Source of the DNA: Streptomyces sp. NRRL S-31
GTDB lineage: Bacteria; Actinomycetota; Actinomycetes; Streptomycetales; Streptomycetaceae
DNA: 63,856 nucleotides
Direction: 5' to 3'
Assembly (NCBI RefSeq): GCF_000718775.1
Contig: NZ_JOCB01000040.1
Coordinates: 1 to 63,856, forward strand
The notes under the pieces are model-generated. The model was not told the DNA's origin. It ran no database searches and saw only the letters and a list, made by a program, of their open reading frames with translations. Made by a program: the position numbers and the translations under genes. Shown piece by piece: positions 17,167 through 25,466 of this stretch. Positions within the stretch are counted from its first letter, which is position 1; the number at the start of each line of letters is the position of its first letter.

Positions 17167-17859
17167 ATGGGAATCGCGATGCGTGAGGGATACGAGGGCA
17201 CGGGGCCTGGGGCGCTCACCCCCGACGGCTGCGCGGTCGAGCTGTACGCACGGCTGCCGGTGGGCGACGAACCGGACATCATCGCCGCGGCGGTACCGGC
17301 CGGGGCACGGGTCCTGGAGCTGGGCAGCGGGGTGGGCCGGGTCACCCACCCCCTCCTGGAGCGAGGCTTCACGGTCACGGCGGTGGACGAGTCCGCCGAC
17401 ATGCTGGCCAGGGTCCGCGGGGCCCGCACGATATGCGCTCGGATCGAACACCTCGACCTGGGCGAGACGTTCGACGTGGTGCTGCTCGCCTCGTTCCTGG
17501 TGCACGCCGGTGACGAGGAGGTGCGCAGGGGCATGCTGCGCGCCTGCGCCCGGCATGTGGCCGAGGGCGGCTGCGTGCTCATTCAGCGGGAGGGCCCGGA
17601 CTACCACACCGATGTGCCCCGGGAGCGGGTCGACCCAAGCGGCTTCACCGTCCGGATCGCCTCGGTGGAGCCTGCCGGGGACGGGGTGAACTCGGTCCGC
17701 GCGGAGTACGAGTTCCCGGACGCGGCCTGGACGCAGACGTTCCTCGCCAGACCGCTGACGAAGGAGCAGTTCGAGTCGGCGCTGGCGGAAGCGGGACTGG
17801 AGGTGGACGCGTATCTGACACCGGACGGGATGTGGGTGAGGGCAGTGCCCGTGGAGTGA
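17167..17859 (+). CDS. Class I SAM-dependent methyltransferase
   Basis: A 230-aa protein with VLELGSGVGRVTHPLLERG (SAM loop), VTAVDESADMLARV (acidic ribose-binding residue) and FDVVLLASFLVHAGDEEVRRGMLRACARHVAEGGCVLIQRE. The C-terminal lid is typical of small-molecule methyltransferases. The substrate is unknown. I chose ATG 17167; ATG 17179 is also possible, and no clear Shine-Dalgarno supports either. The frame stays open upstream through a 15-bp repeat array to 16960, so an N-terminal extension cannot be excluded. Confidence 0.78.
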   Translation: MGIAMREGYEGTGPGALTPDGCAVELYARLPVGDEPDIIAAAVPAGARVLELGSGVGRVTHPLLERGFTVTAVDESADMLARVRGARTICARIEHLDLGETFDVVLLASFLVHAGDEEVRRGMLRACARHVAEGGCVLIQREGPDYHTDVPRERVDPSGFTVRIASVEPAGDGVNSVRAEYEFPDAAWTQTFLARPLTKEQFESALAEAGLEVDAYLTPDGMWVRAVPVE

Positions 17860-17974
17860 CGGAGACCGGGCTCGACGAACCCCGTGATCCGCCTCCGATA
17901 CGGCGATGACTTCTCGGCTCCGGACCGGTCTGTCTCGGTGAAAGCAATCGGGACCGCTTCACCAGGAGACCCCC

Positions 17975-18434
17975 ATGTCCGAGACCACCGCTTCCCTCGG
18001 CGCCGGCGCCACGATGTCCGCCGCTTCCGCCCGTTCCCGCACGGGCCGGGCGCGACGCGGAGCCCTGGGTCGCCCTGCGGGCCGTGCAGGTGCTGCTCGC
18101 CCTCTTCTACGGCACGGCGAGCGCCCTGCCCAAGCTCATGGCACACCCGACGGCCGTCGAGTCCTTCGACCGCATGGGCTGGGGCAGCGGGGCCATGTAC
18201 ACCATCGGCGCGCTCGAACTGGCCGGTGCGGTCGCGCTGTTGATCCCGGTGCTGCAATCCGTGGCGGCGATCGCCCTCGGCGTGCTCATGGTGGGAGCGT
18301 TCATCGTCCAGCTCACCGCGTTCGACGGCCAGAACGCGGCGACCCCGCTGATCCTGATCGTCCCGCTCGCCCTGATCGCGTGGACTCGCCGGTCCCACAA
18401 CACGGCCCTGCTGCGGATCCTTCGCCGAGGCTGA
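17975..18434 (+). pseudogene. DoxX family membrane protein, apparent frameshift near the N-terminus
   Basis: A proper start exists at ATG 17975 (CAGGAGACCCCC just upstream; MSETTASLGAG). However, the conserved body lies in the next frame: GRDAEPWVALRAVQVLLALFYGTASALPKLM through AIALGVLMVGAFIVQLTAFDGQNAATPLIL to 18434. Relatives read continuously from an MSxTT start into DAEPWVALRA. A single-base change around 18030-18055, in a G/C-rich run, is needed to join them. The body has four membrane spans typical of DoxX. Either this is a frameshift mutation, a sequencing error, or translation starts at GTG 18084 without a ribosome binding site and loses about 35 residues. Confidence 0.75.
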
Positions 18435-18609
18435 ACCCCTGCGAGGAGCGCCACGGCCGCCGGTCGGCCCCTGTTCCGGTCCCGGTGTGGCGGACCCTGG
18501 ACCCCGTCTCTGGTGCAGGGCCCACCGTCGCGGGTGGACTCCCGCCGTCACGGGCGCGATCCTCACCGTCGTTGGCGCGGGCCGCCGTCGACGGTGCGGG
18601 CCCGTTGGC

Positions 18610-19395
<786 letters not shown>

Positions 19396-19635
19396 GTCCC
19401 GACCTTAACGCCCCGGGACCGCTGAGCCGGAAGTGTTTTCACCGGGCTCCCGCGAGACGTCCGCGCGCCTCGGCCCGGCCGGATCGCCCCGGTGCCGGCC
19501 GCGCCGCCGAACCGGACACCGAGTGGACGACAGGGCTGTGGCCGTATGCGGCCGACCTCCCAGTGGCCTCCTGATCTGCGGCTTCATGGCACTGGCAGCG
19601 CATTCCCCGGGCTCGCCGGGGCATACGGTGGCGGT

Positions 19636-20331
19636 ATGGACGACACCAGCGCCCTCGCCCGGCTCGACCGGCTCGTCGCCGACTGCCGGGCCTGTCCCCG
19701 GCTGGTCGACTGGCGTGAGGAGGTGGCCCGCACCAAGCGGGCCGCGTTCGCCGACTGGACGTACTGGGGGCGGCCCGTGCCCGGTTTCGGACCGGCCGAT
19801 GCCCGACTGGTGATCATCGGCCTGGCCCCGGCCGCGCACGGCGGCAACCGCACCGGCCGCATGTTCACCGGTGACCGCTCGGGAGACGTGCTCTACCAGG
19901 CCCTCTACGACGTGGGCCTCGCCTCGCAGCCCACCTCGGCCAGCGCCGACGACGGTCTGGAGCTGTACGGCGTGCGGGTCACGGCACCCGTGCACTGCGC
20001 CCCGCCCGCCAACAAGCCGACGCCGGGGGAGCGGGACACCTGCCGCCCCTGGCTGGTCCAGGAGCTGACGTTGCTCCGGCCGACGGTGCGCGCCGCGGTC
20101 GTCCTGGGCGCCTTCGGCTGGCAGGCGGCGCTGCCTGCGTTCGCGGAGGCGGGCTGGACCGTGCCCCGCCCCCGCCCCGCCTTCGCACATGGCACCCGGG
20201 TCGCGCTCGACGGCCTGGAACTCTTCGGCTGCTTCCACGTCAGCCAGCGCAACACCTTCACGGGGCGGCTGACCACGGAGATGCTGCGCGAGGTCCTGCG
20301 CACGGCGGCGGACGCGGCCGGACTGCCGTAG
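19636..20331 (+). CDS. Family 5 uracil-DNA glycosylase (UDGb)
   Basis: A 231-aa base-excision repair enzyme removing uracil and other deaminated bases. C17-x2-C20 starts the 4Fe-4S site. GLAPAAHGGNRTGRMFTGDRSGD is motif A of UDGb, which lacks the catalytic Asp/Asn of family 1 enzymes. HVSQRNTFTGRLT replaces the family 1 HPSP loop. ATG 19636 is 6 nt after TACGGT, so translation is probably leaderless. A CCCCGG/CCGGGG inverted repeat (19605-19621) sits over the upstream promoter region. Unlike other repair genes here it has no TTGTCAGTG element. Confidence 0.92.
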   Translation: MDDTSALARLDRLVADCRACPRLVDWREEVARTKRAAFADWTYWGRPVPGFGPADARLVIIGLAPAAHGGNRTGRMFTGDRSGDVLYQALYDVGLASQPTSASADDGLELYGVRVTAPVHCAPPANKPTPGERDTCRPWLVQELTLLRPTVRAAVVLGAFGWQAALPAFAEAGWTVPRPRPAFAHGTRVALDGLELFGCFHVSQRNTFTGRLTTEMLREVLRTAADAAGLP

Positions 20332-20424
20332 CGCACCGGCATCGTCAGGGTCCACCGACAACCCGACAACCCGACACCCCGGCTGCCGACAGCCGACCGT
20401 CCGCCCGTCATCAGCAGGCGGCGG

Positions 20425-21333
20425 TCACGGCCGCCACACATACCGGACGTCCGGCTCCCGCTCCTCGTTGCCGCTGCCGTCGGTGTACTCGGCGGCGACG
20501 AAACCGTGCCGCTCGTAGAAACGGTGCGCGGGGGCGTTGACCTGGAAGGTCCAGAGGGTGAGGCCCTGCGGCCGGCGCTCCTTGGCCAGGGCCACGAACC
20601 GGTCGCCGAGGCCACGGCCCCGCCAGTCGGGGGCGAGGTAGAGCTGGGACAGCTCGTCGTCGCCCAGCACCATCAGACCGACCACGTCCCCGTCCGTGTC
20701 GGCGACCCAGGTCTCGCGCGACGGCACCACCACGTCCCGGAAGTACGCCCGTACCTCGTCGTCCGAGTGGGCCCGGCCGACCGTGGGCAGGGCGGTGGCG
20801 AAGGACCGCAGCCAGACGTCGGCGGCGGCGCCGGCGTCCGCCGTCCCCGCCCGGCGGAGCACGACCGTGTCCGCCACCGGTCGCCGCTCCGCCGGTTCCG
20901 GCTCTGCCGACGTCGCCGATCGCCGCTCCGCCCGATCCGGCACCGCGGCCGTCGCCGTGATCTCCACGAGCTGACCGGTGTACCCGAGACAGGAGACCCC
21001 GAGCAGCGTCGACGAGTGCGGTCCCCTGCTCAGGCCCGACGCCTCGACCACCTTCCACACCTCGGAGAGCGTCGCCGGCTCGTCGGCGACCACGTACACC
21101 TCCGTCACCAGCACGTGCTCCAGATCGCTGCCGACCGCCCGCAGCTGCTCGCGCAGATTGGCGATCACCTGCTCGGCCTGGCGCACGGGATCGCCCGGTC
21201 CCACCAACTCGCCGTCGGCGGTGAGCGGCACCGCCCCCGCGAGGAAGGCGAGCCGCGTTCCGGCCTCGACGACGGAGACGTGGGAGTAGGAGGGCGGAGG
21301 GAAGAGGGCGGGGGCGGTCACACGCCGGATCAC
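20425..21333 (-). CDS. RidA (YjgF/Rid) - GNAT acetyltransferase fusion protein
   Basis: A 302-aa two-domain protein. Residues 1-130 are a Rid-family domain (FPPPSYSHVSVVEAGTRLAFLAGAVPLTADGELV ... VEITATAAVP). The family deaminates reactive enamine/imine intermediates, or just binds small ligands in divergent members. An Arg/Ala/Glu linker of about 25 residues follows. Residues about 157-300 form a GNAT domain with LYLAPDWRGRGLGDRFVALAKERRP (acetyl-CoA loop) and FYERHGFV. I know these domains mostly as separate proteins, so the fusion is notable. The start is GTG 21333 with GGAG 8 nt upstream. Confidence 0.85.
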   Translation of the reverse strand: MIRRVTAPALFPPPSYSHVSVVEAGTRLAFLAGAVPLTADGELVGPGDPVRQAEQVIANLREQLRAVGSDLEHVLVTEVYVVADEPATLSEVWKVVEASGLSRGPHSSTLLGVSCLGYTGQLVEITATAAVPDRAERRSATSAEPEPAERRPVADTVVLRRAGTADAGAAADVWLRSFATALPTVGRAHSDDEVRAYFRDVVVPSRETWVADTDGDVVGLMVLGDDELSQLYLAPDWRGRGLGDRFVALAKERRPQGLTLWTFQVNAPAHRFYERHGFVAAEYTDGSGNEEREPDVRYVWRP

Positions 21334-21481
21334 GGAAGCGGCTCCTGGTGGGGTCGGTGGACAGCGTCTTCGATGATCGGGCCTCCGTCACCCCGCCCGC
21401 ATCCGAATTAGCCGGGCCCGCCCCGCGGCGCCACCGGAATTCCGGGAGCGGCACCAGGCACCGCTGCGGCAGGCTGGGCGC

Positions 21482-22249
21482 ATGCCTGAGCCATCGGACA
21501 GCGACTTCCTCGCCCGCACCGCCGACCGCCTGGCCGCCCTCCCCGCCGTCCGGGCCGTGGCCCTCGGGGGCTCCCGAGCCGAGGGCACCCACCGCCCGGA
21601 CAGCGACTGGGACCTCGCCGTCTACTACCGCGGCGCCTTCGACCCGGACGACCTGCGCGCCCTCGGCTGGCCGGGCGAGGTCTCCGACATCGGCGGCTGG
21701 GGCGGCGGTGTCTTCAACGGCGGCGCCTGGCTGACCATCGACGGCCGCCGGGTCGACGTGCACTACCGGAACCTGGACGCCGTCGCACACGAACTGGCGG
21801 AGGCGGAGGAGGGCCGCTTCCGGGTCGAGCCGCTGCTGTTCCACCTGGCCGGCATCCCCAGCTACCTGGTCGTCGCGGAACTGGCGGGCAACCGGGTCCT
21901 GCGCGGCGACCTCCCGCGCCCGGCCGGATACCCGCCGAAGCTACGCCGCTCCGCCACCGGCCACTGGTCCGGCTCCGCCTGCGCCACCCTCTCCTACGCC
22001 CGGGCCAACCACGCCCCGCACGGCCGCCTCACGGAGACCGCCGGGGCACTCGCCACGGCCGCCGTCCAGGCCGCGCACGCCGTCCTCGCGGCCCGCGGGG
22101 AGTGGGTGACGAACGAGAAGCGGCTGCTGGAGCGGGCCGGGCTGCGGGCGGTGGACGCGGTGCTGGGCGGCCTCGGGGCCGATCCCGAGACCCTCGCCGA
22201 CGCCGTCACCAGGACCGAGGGAATTATCGCCGGGGCATTGCGTTCATAA
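21482..22249 (+). CDS. Nucleotidyltransferase domain protein
   Basis: A 255-aa protein with the polymerase-beta/MNT-type core: ALGGSRAEGTHRPDSDWDLAVYY contains the GS motif and the two metal-binding aspartates, and RVDVHYR provides the third acidic position. An all-alpha C-terminal domain resembles those of aminoglycoside nucleotidyltransferase-like proteins. The substrate is unknown. ATG 21482 follows CAGGCT by 6 nt, suggesting a leaderless message. Its 5' end is divergent from the RidA-GNAT gene. Confidence 0.85.
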   Translation: MPEPSDSDFLARTADRLAALPAVRAVALGGSRAEGTHRPDSDWDLAVYYRGAFDPDDLRALGWPGEVSDIGGWGGGVFNGGAWLTIDGRRVDVHYRNLDAVAHELAEAEEGRFRVEPLLFHLAGIPSYLVVAELAGNRVLRGDLPRPAGYPPKLRRSATGHWSGSACATLSYARANHAPHGRLTETAGALATAAVQAAHAVLAARGEWVTNEKRLLERAGLRAVDAVLGGLGADPETLADAVTRTEGIIAGALRS

Positions 22250-22392
22250 AGATGCCGGTGCTTCCCGGCGGCTTTCACACGGCCGAAACGTGATCGTTCC
22301 GTTTGCGCGGGGAACGCGGTTTACCGTGGAGCCTCACCCGTCGGCCACCGTCGTCCGAGGGCCCACTCCGCCCTCGTATGAACAGGAGCCCC

Positions 22393-24234
22393 GTGAACCG
22401 GCCCGCCGTACCCCTCTGGCTAGCCCACGCCTTCCGTGCCCAGCGCGGCCCCGTCCCCTGGAACGCGGTGTGCCGGGGAGCGCTCGCCGCCGGGCCGGCG
22501 CTGCTCGCCGGGATGCTCGCCGGGCGGACGGCCCTCGGGGTGCTCGCCGCCATCGGCGCGATGCTCGCCGGCATGAACGACCGGCCGGGCAGCAGGCGCG
22601 CCTCCGTGCGGCGGCTCGGCGTGCCCGCGCTGGCCGGGGCAGTGGGACTGCTCGCGGGGACGTACGCCGGGCAGGGGCTGACCGCCGTACCGCTGACCCT
22701 GGCGCTCGCCGCGCTGGGGCTGCTCGCGGGCGGCGTCAGCGCCGTCGGGCCGGTCGCCTCCGCCGCCGGTACCCAGCTGCTCGTCGCCGCGGCCATCGGC
22801 GCCGGGACGCCGGCGGCCGAGCCCGGCTGGCAGCGGGCGCTCGCCTTCCTCGCCGGGGCCGGCTGGCTGCTCGCACTGCGGATCGTCCTGCCCACCCCCG
22901 GCTCGCTCACCGGGGACTTCCGGTTCGACGGGGAGCGGAAGGCGGTCGCCGACGTGTACGACGCGATCGCCGGGCTCGTCGAGGCCGTGGGCGGAGCCCG
23001 GACCACGGCGGCCCGGGCCGCGCTGACCGCCGCGCTCGACCACGCCCAGGACGCCCTCGCCGGACCCCGGCTGCGCCGGTACGCCGGCTCCGCCGCCGAG
23101 CGCCGGCTGCACGCGCAGTTCGCGGCGGCCCTGCCCCTCGCCGAGGCGGCCACCGCGCTCCACTGGGCCGGGGAGCCCGTGCCGGCGCGGGCGGCGCAAG
23201 GGCCCCGGCGGCTGGCCGCGGCGGTGCGGAACAACGCCGGCCCCGGACCCCTGCCCGCGCCCCACCGGTCCGCCCCCGCCCTGCGTGCCCTGGACGACGC
23301 CCTGCTGCGGGCCGCCGACGCCTTCGACCGGGGCGACGGCGCGCACCGCGGGCTGCTCGGCCGGCGCCGCGGCGTCCGGCACGCGCTGCGGGCCGCGCTC
23401 GGAGCCGGCGGCCGCGAGTACGGCGTGCGCGTCGCCCTCTGCTTCGGCGCCAGCGCCGCCATCGCCCAGGCCCTGCACCACGCCCGCTGGTACGGGCAGC
23501 ACGCGCACTGGTACTGGCTGCCCGCCACCGCCGTCTTCCTCGTCAAGCCGGACCTCGGCCCGCTCGCCTCACGGGTGCTGTGCCGGGCCGCCGGCACGGT
23601 GCTCGGCGCCGTGGTGTTCGCCGGTCTCGCCGTGCTGCTGCCCCGCCCGGCCGGACTGGTCGTCCTGGTGGTGGTGTGCGGTGCCCTCATACCGGTCGCC
23701 ATCCGGAACTTCGCGGCGCTCACCGCCGTCGCCACCGTCCTCGTCCTCGCCCTGATCATGGCCGGCGGCGAGCCGCAGGCATCGGTCAGCCGGATCGGCG
23801 AGACCCTGCTGGCCTGTGCGCTCGTGCTGCTCGTGGGGCACCTGCCGATGCCCGGGCGGCACGGCGGCGGGGTGCGGGACCGGCTCGCCGCGGCCGGTGG
23901 CGCCGCGCACGCCTACCTCCTGCACGTCCTCGGCGCCTCCGGGGACCGTCCCGAGCGGTGGGCGCTGCGCCGGGAGGCCTACCGGACCCTCGCCGAGGCC
24001 CGTTCCGCCATCGCGCTGTCCGCCGCCGAGCTGCCCGCCCTCGCCCGGCACACCGAGGGCACGGACGCCGTCGCCGAGGCGCTGGAACGGCTCGTGGACA
24101 CCACCACCGCCTGCGCCGTGCACCTCGACGACACCGGGCGGCTCACCCCCCGGCACGTCCACCGGCTGCGGGAGGCGCTGGCGGAACTGGAGCAGCAGGG
24201 CGTACCGGTGGTGCGGCTGCCCGCCGCCGCGTAG
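22393..24234 (+). CDS. FUSC family membrane protein (aromatic acid exporter-like)
   Basis: A 613-aa integral membrane protein with the FUSC architecture. A first block of hydrophobic helices (residues about 20-175) is followed by a cytoplasmic Ala/Arg-rich region (about 190-330) and a second membrane block (about 340-480) with the FUSC core YWLPATAVFLVKPDLGPLASRVLCRAAGTVLGAV. A C-terminal soluble helical domain closes it. The family includes AaeB-type efflux pumps; the cargo here is unknown. GTG 22393 has AGGAG 4 nt upstream; ATG 22378 in the same frame is an alternative. Confidence 0.85.
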   Translation: MNRPAVPLWLAHAFRAQRGPVPWNAVCRGALAAGPALLAGMLAGRTALGVLAAIGAMLAGMNDRPGSRRASVRRLGVPALAGAVGLLAGTYAGQGLTAVPLTLALAALGLLAGGVSAVGPVASAAGTQLLVAAAIGAGTPAAEPGWQRALAFLAGAGWLLALRIVLPTPGSLTGDFRFDGERKAVADVYDAIAGLVEAVGGARTTAARAALTAALDHAQDALAGPRLRRYAGSAAERRLHAQFAAALPLAEAATALHWAGEPVPARAAQGPRRLAAAVRNNAGPGPLPAPHRSAPALRALDDALLRAADAFDRGDGAHRGLLGRRRGVRHALRAALGAGGREYGVRVALCFGASAAIAQALHHARWYGQHAHWYWLPATAVFLVKPDLGPLASRVLCRAAGTVLGAVVFAGLAVLLPRPAGLVVLVVVCGALIPVAIRNFAALTAVATVLVLALIMAGGEPQASVSRIGETLLACALVLLVGHLPMPGRHGGGVRDRLAAAGGAAHAYLLHVLGASGDRPERWALRREAYRTLAEARSAIALSAAELPALARHTEGTDAVAEALERLVDTTTACAVHLDDTGRLTPRHVHRLREALAELEQQGVPVVRLPAAA

Positions 24235-24242
24235 CCGCCCCC

Positions 24243-24303
24243 ACAGCCCAGCCCAGCCCGATCCAGTCCGATCCGATCCAATCCAGCCCAGCCCAGCCCA
24301 GCC
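24243..24303. repeat. Pentanucleotide microsatellite (CAGCC / GATCC)n
   Basis: The run has 5-bp periodicity: CAGCC units at both ends and GATCC/AATCC variants in the middle. It lies between the FUSC and DUF899 genes. Confidence 0.85.
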
Positions 24304-24422
24304 CGGTCGGCCGCCTGCTCGCCGGTTCGTGCCGCTCGGCTGGAAAAATTTCCACGCCCCGCGATGAGTTCCGCGTCCGCCGGCGGTCACCACCCCGAAC
24401 CGACCGTCGGACAGGAGGGCCC

Positions 24423-25067
24423 ATGTCGCTTCCGGAGATCGTCTCGCGCGAGCAGTGGAGCGCGGCGCGCGAGGAGTTACGCCGCAAGGAGGAGGCGGTC
24501 AGAAGGGCGCGTGAGGTCCTGGACTCCGAGCGCCGGCGGCTGCCCATGGTCGAGGTGGACCCGGAGTACGTCTTCGAGGGCGGCGACGGCAAGGCCACCC
24601 TCCTCGACCTCTTCGAGGACCGGACCCAGCTCGTCGTCCACCACTTCATGTTCGCGTCGGAGTGGGAGACCGGCTGCCCGTGCTGCGCGGCCTTCCTGGA
24701 CCAGGTCGGCCACCTCGCCCATCTGCGTGCCCGGAACACCTCCTTCGCGGCCGTCTCCCGGGCGCCGTTCACCCGCATCCTGCCGTTCAAGGCCCGGATG
24801 GGCTGGGCGGTGCCGTGGTACTCCTCGGCGCACAGCGACTTCAACCACGACTTCGCCGCCACCGTCGAGTCGGGCGGCGAACCGGTCGAACGCCCGGGCG
24901 TCAGCTGCTTCCTGCGCGACCACGACCGGGTCTTCCACACCTACTCGGTGTACGACGACGGACTGGACGTGCTGGGCACCACCACGGCCCTGCTCGACCT
25001 GACCGCGCTCGGCCGCCACCCCGCGGGAAGCGACCGGCTGAGGCTGCACGACGAGTACGACTGCTGA
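24423..25067 (+). CDS. DUF899 family thioredoxin-like protein
   Basis: A 214-aa protein of the DUF899 family, with a thioredoxin-like fold. The pattern is SREQWSAAREELRRKEEAVRRAREVLDSERRRLPMVEV, then LLDLFEDRTQLVVHHFMF, EWETGCPCCAAFLDQV (a CxxC-type GCPCC motif), FAAVSRAP, FNHDF and FHTYSVYDDGLDVLGTT. Members are annotated as dithiol-disulfide isomerase-like; a redox role is plausible but unproven. The start is ATG 24423 with GGAGGG upstream. Confidence 0.88.
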   Translation: MSLPEIVSREQWSAAREELRRKEEAVRRAREVLDSERRRLPMVEVDPEYVFEGGDGKATLLDLFEDRTQLVVHHFMFASEWETGCPCCAAFLDQVGHLAHLRARNTSFAAVSRAPFTRILPFKARMGWAVPWYSSAHSDFNHDFAATVESGGEPVERPGVSCFLRDHDRVFHTYSVYDDGLDVLGTTTALLDLTALGRHPAGSDRLRLHDEYDC

Positions 25068-25219
25068 CACGGAACGTACGGTTCGTGTCACAAGGTGAAC
25101 GGATCCTCACGGTCCGCGCCGACCCCGTGTCGGCAATGTCTCAGTTGGATCACCGACCAGGCCGTTGCCCCTCTCCAGGGCGTTAACTCCTACACGGACA
25201 ACGCTTCTGGAGGTGCGAG

Positions 25220-25396
25220 ATGGTGAACGGGCGAACGGTGCTCGAACGCTTTCCCGCCGGTGGTCCGCGAGGCTCCTGGCCCGCGGAGGAGTTCGCGCAC
25301 GCCCGGCGTCTCGAGGGGCTGCCCGCCGAGGTCGTCATGGACCTCGCGACGGACACGTTCCTGGTGATCGTCCGCGGCGGCGGGACGGCCGATTGA
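25220..25396 (+). CDS. Small conserved-looking protein, 58 aa, unknown function
   Basis: This short gene (ATG 25220, stop 25394-25396) has GGAGG at good distance and ordinary Streptomyces codon usage. The protein begins MVNGRTVLERFPAGG, continues WPAEEFAHARRLEGLPAEVVMDL, and ends with a hydrophobic strand FLVIVRGGG. I recall short Streptomyces proteins with a similar LPAEVVMDLATDTFLVI motif. It has no membrane span or cysteines. It stands alone, convergent with the ABC exporter gene whose stop is 70 bp away. Confidence 0.7.
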   Translation: MVNGRTVLERFPAGGPRGSWPAEEFAHARRLEGLPAEVVMDLATDTFLVIVRGGGTAD

Positions 25397-25466
25397 GACG
25401 CCCGAGTGAGACGGCCGGGTGGTACGACCCGGTGAGACGGTCCGTGAGACGGCCGAGTGAGCCGTC

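Noticed and set aside
19600..19636. PafBC-type promoter for the uracil-DNA glycosylase
   Set aside because: A TACGGT box is present 6 nt before the ATG, but the required TTGTCAGTG at N8 upstream is absent.
22290..25067. 925-codon frame joining FUSC and DUF899 regions
   Set aside because: Only the last 214 codons carry DUF899 similarity with a ribosome site at 24423. The rest is a shadow of the FUSC gene.
25070..25090. GAAC-GTACG-GTTC palindrome resembling an SOS box
   Set aside because: The spacer between GAAC and GTTC is 5 nt, not the 4 nt of actinobacterial LexA sites, and the flanking genes are not repair genes.
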